From Granulicella sp. L56 (GTDB taxonomy: Bacteria > Acidobacteriota > Terriglobia > Terriglobales > Acidobacteriaceae), in the NCBI RefSeq assembly GCF_009765835.1, contig NZ_LMUS01000001.1, positions 1,292,198-1,356,197 of the forward strand: a stretch of 64,000 nucleotides of DNA, in the 5' to 3' direction. Positions 59,317-64,000 of this stretch are shown in pieces. The position numbers and the translations under genes are program-made. The notes under the pieces are model-generated. The model had not been told where the DNA came from, searched no databases, and saw only the letters and a list, made by a program, of their open reading frames with translations. The first letter of the stretch is position 1; each line of letters begins with the position of its first letter.

Positions 59317-61686
59317 CTAAAAGCTTGCGTTCATGCGGACAGCAAAACTCCGTGCCGGACCAATGGCGTTGCCGGAGAAGAGGCCGCCGAAATCGATGAC
59401 ATTGAGACGATTGTTGAGATTGTCTCCATCGACCTGAAAGCGCATCTTGACTCTCTCGCTGCGATAGACATCAGCGCCCAGCGAGGCATTCACCGCAAGC
59501 AGAGGAAGGATGCGGCCGCGTGCGAAGTTGATGCGGCTGATGACCTCTGGACCATATTGAGCCAGTGCGTCGGCCTCGTCGCCGGTGTATTCAAACGGCA
59601 GGCCCGAGCCATACGAAGCCCCGGCAGCAAAATCGACGCGCGGCACAAGCTGATATTTAAATCGCGTTCTGAGCGTGTTGCGCTGGTCCTGCGAGTCGGG
59701 AAAGTGGCCGGTCAGTTGAGAGAGCGCATCGCTTACGTCGTCGCCGAGAAAAAGTCCCCCGGTAACCGGGAACCAGACGTTGCCCACCATATAGGAGTAG
59801 CTGACGAAGCCGGTAAGCTTCTGCAGCCGAACCAGCTCAAGTTTTCCCTCGGCCCCATAGATGACCGACTTGTCGAATGCGATGGGATAGCTGACGCCGG
59901 TATTGAGAAGCTGGTCGTCGTCCGCATAGTTCCTCACATCGCGGCGATAGAAGTTGACGTCGACGCGCATCCGGTCGGAGAGCGCCTGGGTGATGCCGCC
60001 CTCGTAGTAGTTGCCCACCGATGGCTTCACCGGCAGCCGCAGAAACTGGTCGCTGAGCGCGTCGATCTGAGGCGAGCTGGAGATAAGGATGTTCTCAAAC
60101 GACGGTGTCTGAAAGATACGGTCGTACGAGGCGTGCAGGACCATTTTGAGCGATGGCAGATAGTGCCCCACCGTAAGCCGGGGGCTGAACGCATTCTGGT
60201 TCAGCAGCAGCTGGTAGTGGTCCCATCGCAGCCCCGCGCTGACCGTCCAGTTGCCCAGCCGGATGAGGTCTTCCACGAACGCCGACTGCTCAAGGTCGGG
60301 ACGCTGGTCCACGAAGTTCAACGTCTGCGGCGTGTCGTCGTCGAACTGATCAGGGTCGGTGATGAAGTAGTTGAACTTCTCGTGCAGAAAGGTGTTGTCC
60401 GATTCCACCCCGGCCTTGAACTCGTGCCGGCCATGATGAAGCGAAAAAGTCCCTTTGAAATATCCTTCGCGAAAATTATTGTGCTGAAAGGCGATGACCG
60501 GCGTGGAATCGGCGTTCGAGTAGAGATTATTCGCGTTGTCCCGCACCATTCCGGACAACGTGCCCAGGCTGTCCGGCGAGAAGATGTGCTGATAGTTCAC
60601 CGTGCCGATCGTCTCGAAGTTGTCCCCGTTCTGAATCTGACCGGCCTGCTGCTGAATGAGTTCGTTGGGAATGAGAAAACGCGAAAATTCGTGGCGCACG
60701 CTGAAGATCAGGCGATCGTTGTCGGTGGCATCGCGCTCATACCTCGTCGAGAAATCCCCGATCGTCCCCTTGTTCGTGTAGTTCTCCGGAACCACCGGAT
60801 TCAGATAGTGGCTGGTCATGCTTCCGGCCGCGCTCACGTCAACGGTGTTCTTGCCCCACACATTCTGCAACTGGCCATATGAAGTAGCGGTGTCGTAGCT
60901 GCCGCCGGAAAGTGCAAGCTGTCCATGCAGTCCAGAAGCGGTCTGCCGATGCGTGTTCAGCTCCACGACGCCGCCCATCTTTCTGCCATACTCCGCGGGA
61001 TAGCCTGCCGTATAGATTCGGATAGAGTCGAGATCGTCGGCTTCCACCTCTGGCCCAAAGCTGGGAGAGCGATTGTCTGTCAGCGGAATCCCATCGACCA
61101 CAAACTGAGTCTGATACTCCGAGCCGCGTGGGTGCAGGACTGCGTTGCCTTCGTAGAGCCATCCCGGCTGCGAATTGACCAGGTCCTGCACCGAGCGTCC
61201 CGGCAACGACGACAGCCGCTCGTCGATCTGCTTTGCGCCAATCTGCATCACCGAATCAGGCTGATACGGATCGATCATGGTGTCCGCATCGGTCACCGTG
61301 ACCTTTGTGACCACCAATGGAATGCTGAGCCGAACGGCCTCTTCAAGCGGCAGCGCGGAGTGCACCTGCAGTGTGCTCGAAAATTTGGCAAAGCCTGCCT
61401 TCTGCACTTGCACCCGATAGACGCCATAAGGAACCTGCTCGACAACAAGCGCGCCTGAGCCATCGGTGACGAAAGATTTGTCATAGTCATTGCCAGCGGA
61501 GGCCAACTGAACCGTAGCTTTAACCGCAATGCCGGAAGGATCGCTCACCTTCACGCGCACCTCTCCGTAGTTCACCTGCCCCCACGCGGGCACGACACTC
61601 AAAAGCAGAACTCCCCAGAAAATTCTCAGCGCCCTCGAAAAGAGAGTTACGCCAAAACGGTTGTGGGTTCTACGATTAAAAGTCAT
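59317..61686 (-). CDS. TonB-dependent receptor with carboxypeptidase-like N-terminus
   Basis: 789 residues from the ATG at 61686 (an ATG at 61701 is also in frame). Signal peptide ending VPAWGQ, a carboxypeptidase-regulatory-like domain (about 37-120; VNYGEVRVKVSDPSGIAVKATVQL), plug domain (about 135-240; LPGRSVQDLVNSQPGW, QFVVDGIPLTDN) and a barrel ending in an aromatic (RSFAVRMNASF). It would import a substrate or metal across the outer membrane. It leads the minus-strand set with the multicopper oxidase, cytochrome and quinoprotein, separated from them by 262 bases. Ligand unknown. Confidence 0.9.
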   Translation of the reverse strand: MTFNRRTHNRFGVTLFSRALRIFWGVLLLSVVPAWGQVNYGEVRVKVSDPSGIAVKATVQLASAGNDYDKSFVTDGSGALVVEQVPYGVYRVQVQKAGFAKFSSTLQVHSALPLEEAVRLSIPLVVTKVTVTDADTMIDPYQPDSVMQIGAKQIDERLSSLPGRSVQDLVNSQPGWLYEGNAVLHPRGSEYQTQFVVDGIPLTDNRSPSFGPEVEADDLDSIRIYTAGYPAEYGRKMGGVVELNTHRQTASGLHGQLALSGGSYDTATSYGQLQNVWGKNTVDVSAAGSMTSHYLNPVVPENYTNKGTIGDFSTRYERDATDNDRLIFSVRHEFSRFLIPNELIQQQAGQIQNGDNFETIGTVNYQHIFSPDSLGTLSGMVRDNANNLYSNADSTPVIAFQHNNFREGYFKGTFSLHHGRHEFKAGVESDNTFLHEKFNYFITDPDQFDDDTPQTLNFVDQRPDLEQSAFVEDLIRLGNWTVSAGLRWDHYQLLLNQNAFSPRLTVGHYLPSLKMVLHASYDRIFQTPSFENILISSSPQIDALSDQFLRLPVKPSVGNYYEGGITQALSDRMRVDVNFYRRDVRNYADDDQLLNTGVSYPIAFDKSVIYGAEGKLELVRLQKLTGFVSYSYMVGNVWFPVTGGLFLGDDVSDALSQLTGHFPDSQDQRNTLRTRFKYQLVPRVDFAAGASYGSGLPFEYTGDEADALAQYGPEVISRINFARGRILPLLAVNASLGADVYRSERVKMRFQVDGDNLNNRLNVIDFGGLFSGNAIGPARSFAVRMNASF

Positions 61687-61769
61687 ACATTTCCATCGCA
61701 AAAGTTTATCCGAAAGGCCCTCCTCTTTGCCCCCGCGCAGGGAGAAGAACGTTCTCCCCCGCCCGTTCT

Positions 61770-62699
61770 ATGCGAAAGTGGAATATGCCCCATACCACCC
61801 AGAGACGAGCGTTGGGCTTCGCAGCCTGCGCCCTGGCAAGCTCTTTGTGGGGCTGCGGCTTCTTCTTCGGCAAAATCGCCCTCGCCGAGATGAACTTCGC
61901 CCACATGGTGCTGTACCGATTTCTTTTCGGCATGGTGCCGCTCGCTCCCCTGCTCATCACCCACCGCCCGCACCTCAACTGCAGGGAGTGGGGAGTCCTG
62001 CTCGCCGCTTCGTTCCTCGGGGTGCCGCTCCAGTTTCTGCTCCAGTTCTACGGCCTCTCCATGACCACGGTCAGCCACGCCGCGCTGATGGTTGGGACAA
62101 TGCCTGTCATTCTGGCTGTAGGCGCCACCCTCTTCGCGCACGAGCGCATGGACCGCACCGGCTGGATCGCCATGGCCGCCTCTACCTGCGGGGCCGCCTT
62201 GATCGCTCTCGGCGGCCACCATTCAAGCGCTGGAGGCTCATCGCTGACGGGCGATCTGCTCATCGTCGCTTCCCTCTTCATCGCACTCTTCTGGATTCTC
62301 TTCAACAAGCAGCTCATGGAGCGCCACTCCCACATCGTCATCACCACCTACGGGTTGGCGCTGGGCACGGCGATGCTGATGGTGTGGGTGCCCTTGCAGT
62401 ATGGCCTGCCCCCGGTGGCGCACATCTCGCTGAAAGTATGGCTGGCGCTGGCGGCCAGCGGCCTGCTCTGCACGGCCACCACAACGCTGCTTTGGAATTG
62501 GGGTCTTACTCAAGTTCCCGCATCGCAGGCGGGAGTTCTGCTCAACATGGAGCCGCTGATCGGCAGTCTACTCGGCGTGATTGTGCTGGGCGAGCATCTC
62601 GGCCCCGATGCCTGGGCGGGCGGCGTACTTATCCTCGGCGCAGCGATCCTGCTGACAACCCGCTCGCGAACCCTTGTGCGCGAACAGCTTCCCATATAA
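61770..62699 (+). CDS. DMT-superfamily transporter (EamA type)
   Basis: 309 residues with ten predicted membrane helices in two EamA repeats (about 17-147 and 160-300). ASSLWGCGFFFGKIALAEM and the late SQAGVLLNMEPLIGSLLGVIVLGEHL are typical. These carriers export metabolites or amino acids, or recycle lipid carriers. The start could be ATG 61770 or ATG 61785; neither has a strong ribosome site. Divergent from the TonB receptor. Confidence 0.88.
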   Translation: MRKWNMPHTTQRRALGFAACALASSLWGCGFFFGKIALAEMNFAHMVLYRFLFGMVPLAPLLITHRPHLNCREWGVLLAASFLGVPLQFLLQFYGLSMTTVSHAALMVGTMPVILAVGATLFAHERMDRTGWIAMAASTCGAALIALGGHHSSAGGSSLTGDLLIVASLFIALFWILFNKQLMERHSHIVITTYGLALGTAMLMVWVPLQYGLPPVAHISLKVWLALAASGLLCTATTTLLWNWGLTQVPASQAGVLLNMEPLIGSLLGVIVLGEHLGPDAWAGGVLILGAAILLTTRSRTLVREQLPI

Positions 62700-62769
62700 G
62701 CGCTAGCGTGGCTGCCAAACGGCCAGAAGAATGCCTCTAAGTTCAGAGCCGGCAACAAAGACAAGAGCA

Positions 62770-62820
62770 AAAATACAGGGGTCTCTCCACTGCGCTTCGC
62801 TCCGGTCGAGATGACGTGCA
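62770..62820. repeat. Dispersed repeat, copy C
   Basis: AAATACAGGGGTCTCTCCAC, then a short CG-rich centre, then GGTCGAGATGACGTGCA, matching copies A and B at both ends. It lies between the convergent DMT transporter and scpA genes, the usual location for this type of element. Confidence 0.85.
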
Positions 62821-62866
62821 GTTGTGGCGTAATTAGGGAGTTTAAAACAGATTCTGAGAACTGCCT

Positions 62867-63853
62867 CTACCGCCAATCGTCCCGCGCCTGATTCTGATCG
62901 GCAAAGACCGCATCGAAGTTGTCCGTCTTCTTGATGAGGATATCTCCCTGTATGACTGGCTGGTGCAGCAATACTGCCTGCAAACGAACCAGCTCGAGCA
63001 TCGCCAGAAACATGCAGATCAGCGCCCGCTCCGTATGCGTATTGTGCAGCAGCCGCCGTAGGCTTACCGGCTTGTCTTCCATCATCAGCCGCCGCTTCAC
63101 ATAGTCGATCATCTGCGCCACCGTGACCGATTCCTCATCCACATTCAAGACGGGGCGTTCGCGCAGACGGTTCAAAATATCCTGAAATACTCGCACCAGG
63201 TCAACGGTGTCGGCGGCGATCTCGCGCTCGGCGTTGGCAGCCTCTTTGAACTCGCGAATCCCCGGATTCGACCAGGTCGCCTCTTCGATCTGCTGCTTCT
63301 GCATCAACATCTGCGCCGCGGCCTTGAAGCGCTCATGCTCCAGCAGTCGCTCCACCAGCTCGCGCCGCGGGTCTTCAGGATCGCCGCTGAGAATATCGTT
63401 GGGATCGCGCGGCAGCAGCGTCTTCGACTTGATGTGAATCAGCAGCGAGGCCATGTAGATGAACTCGCCCGCCGCGTCCACATCGGTCTGCTTCAACTGG
63501 TGGGTGTAGTCCAGAAACTGGCTGGTAATGCGCGCAATGGGGATGTCGTAGATGTCGATATTCTGCTTGCGAATCAGGTCCAGCAGAAGGTCGAGCGGCC
63601 CATCGTAGACAGCCCCAACCGTCACCGAGAACGGCGACTGTGAAGCCTCTTCCTTGGCGGCGGAAGGCCGCTTCGGCTCGGGCGGCCGCGGTGGAACCGG
63701 CTTCGGCTGCAGCTCAAAAGGCTCATGGGCTTCAGGCGTTGCACTCTCGGCTGTTTTTTCGTCCGGCGCGGAAGAGGCCGCCGCAGCGGTTGGCTCCGTC
63801 GTCACTTCAGGCAACTCGGGTGCGCCTTCGGGTTGGAGAATTTCGTCAGCCAT
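62867..63853 (-). CDS. scpA: Segregation and condensation protein A (ScpA)
   Basis: 328 residues. The conserved kleisin N-terminal domain begins at about residue 78 (FSVTVGAVYDGPLDLLLDLIRKQNIDIYDIPIARI), followed by the middle linker and the C-terminal winged-helix part (VLNVDEESVTVAQMIDYV; FLAMLELVRLQAV). ScpA bridges the SMC dimer heads with ScpB in chromosome condensation. The first 75 residues are an Ala/Pro/Glu-rich, probably disordered extension not usual in the family. Its ATG comes 2 bases after the trpS stop. Confidence 0.94.
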   Translation of the reverse strand: MADEILQPEGAPELPEVTTEPTAAAASSAPDEKTAESATPEAHEPFELQPKPVPPRPPEPKRPSAAKEEASQSPFSVTVGAVYDGPLDLLLDLIRKQNIDIYDIPIARITSQFLDYTHQLKQTDVDAAGEFIYMASLLIHIKSKTLLPRDPNDILSGDPEDPRRELVERLLEHERFKAAAQMLMQKQQIEEATWSNPGIREFKEAANAEREIAADTVDLVRVFQDILNRLRERPVLNVDEESVTVAQMIDYVKRRLMMEDKPVSLRRLLHNTHTERALICMFLAMLELVRLQAVLLHQPVIQGDILIKKTDNFDAVFADQNQARDDWR

Positions 63854-63855
63854 CG

Positions 63856-64000
63856 CTATTCCAGACCCACAGCAGAGCGTACCTGCTGCATCGTAATGGC
63901 GGCACGAGCCGCAGCCTTTGCAGCGCCGTCCTGAAGGATGGCGTCAACTTCGTCGGGGTTGGCCTCAAAGTGACGGCGACGCTCCTGTATGGGCGCCAGC
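63856..64000 (-). CDS. trpS: Tryptophanyl-tRNA synthetase, C-terminal end
   Basis: The last 47 codons of a gene that continues past the right edge of the window. The sequence LAPIQERRRHFEANPDEVDAILQDGA ... AAITMQQVRSAVGLE matches the helical C-terminus of TrpS, which charges tRNA-Trp. It lies 2 bases before scpA and is probably co-transcribed with it. Only this fragment is visible, so the assignment rests on this short region. Confidence 0.85.
   Translation of the reverse strand, partial: LAPIQERRRHFEANPDEVDAILQDGAAKAAARAAITMQQVRSAVGLE

Noticed and set aside
59164..60882. 572-codon plus-strand frame opposite the TonB receptor
   Set aside because: Antisense to a clear TonB receptor; no domain, signal or ribosome site of its own.

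Overview
The window is chromosomal, GC-rich, bacterial DNA from what looks like a member of the Acidobacteriaceae (Terriglobus/Granulicella/Edaphobacter-like). The evidence is taxonomic content rather than a marker gene: a VWFA-related acidobacterial protein, a very long Oar-type TonB-dependent receptor with a carboxypeptidase-like N-terminal domain, an acidobacterial-type duplicated ABC permease, Gram-negative LPS genes (waaA, lpxK, kdsC), several secreted glycoside hydrolases, and short dispersed repeats of the kind scattered through these genomes. I saw no rRNA or tRNA gene, CRISPR array, insertion sequence or prophage. The assignment to this family is inference.

Layout. 1-5988: the end of mreB faces a block read leftwards: moeA, phoH-like, a GH16 glucanase, ybeY and a CBS/CorC-type membrane protein, the last three joined by 4-base overlaps. 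6073-13205: a TPR protein, then a long leftward cell-envelope operon (waaA, lpxK, a family 9 glycosyltransferase, an isoprenylcysteine-methyltransferase-like protein, a DUF3108 protein with no normal start codon, DUF2007, queC). 13263-19499: a lipoprotein, GNAT, moaC, then egtD and egtB for ergothioneine with a DsbA-like gene between them, and a VIT-type metal transporter. 19642-27186: four exported proteins in a row on the plus strand (DUF5666, giant TonB receptor, VWFA, TPR). 27183-33958: a large Lhr helicase with a tiny DUF5522 partner, kdsC, a zinc-ribbon protein, a cold-shock protein and an ATP-pyrophosphatase. 34055-41078: glycan breakdown (GH97, GH27, GH92) plus a PEP-CTERM protein.

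41207-44782 holds the most distinctive locus: a papain-family (C1A) peptidase fused to exactly seven 51-residue repeats that should form a seven-bladed propeller, followed by a small protein with the three loop motifs of chagasin-type (I42) cysteine-peptidase inhibitors, and a divergent gene with a LuxR-like helix-turn-helix. 44801-54723 is one leftward operon for an export machine: HlyD-type adaptor, ATPase, duplicated permease, second ATPase, TolC-type channel, then an NtrC-type activator and NtrY-type kinase. A possible sigma-54 promoter and an upstream palindrome precede it, suggesting self-regulation. 54894-61686 reads leftwards as TonB receptor, Tat-exported multicopper oxidase, three-haem cytochrome c and PQQ-type quinoprotein, a plausible periplasmic oxidation module of unknown substrate. 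61770-64000: a DMT-family exporter, a dispersed repeat, scpA and the end of trpS.

Many long open frames overlap real genes on the opposite strand, as expected in GC-rich DNA, and are left out. All functional calls are from motif recognition by eye; no database search was run.
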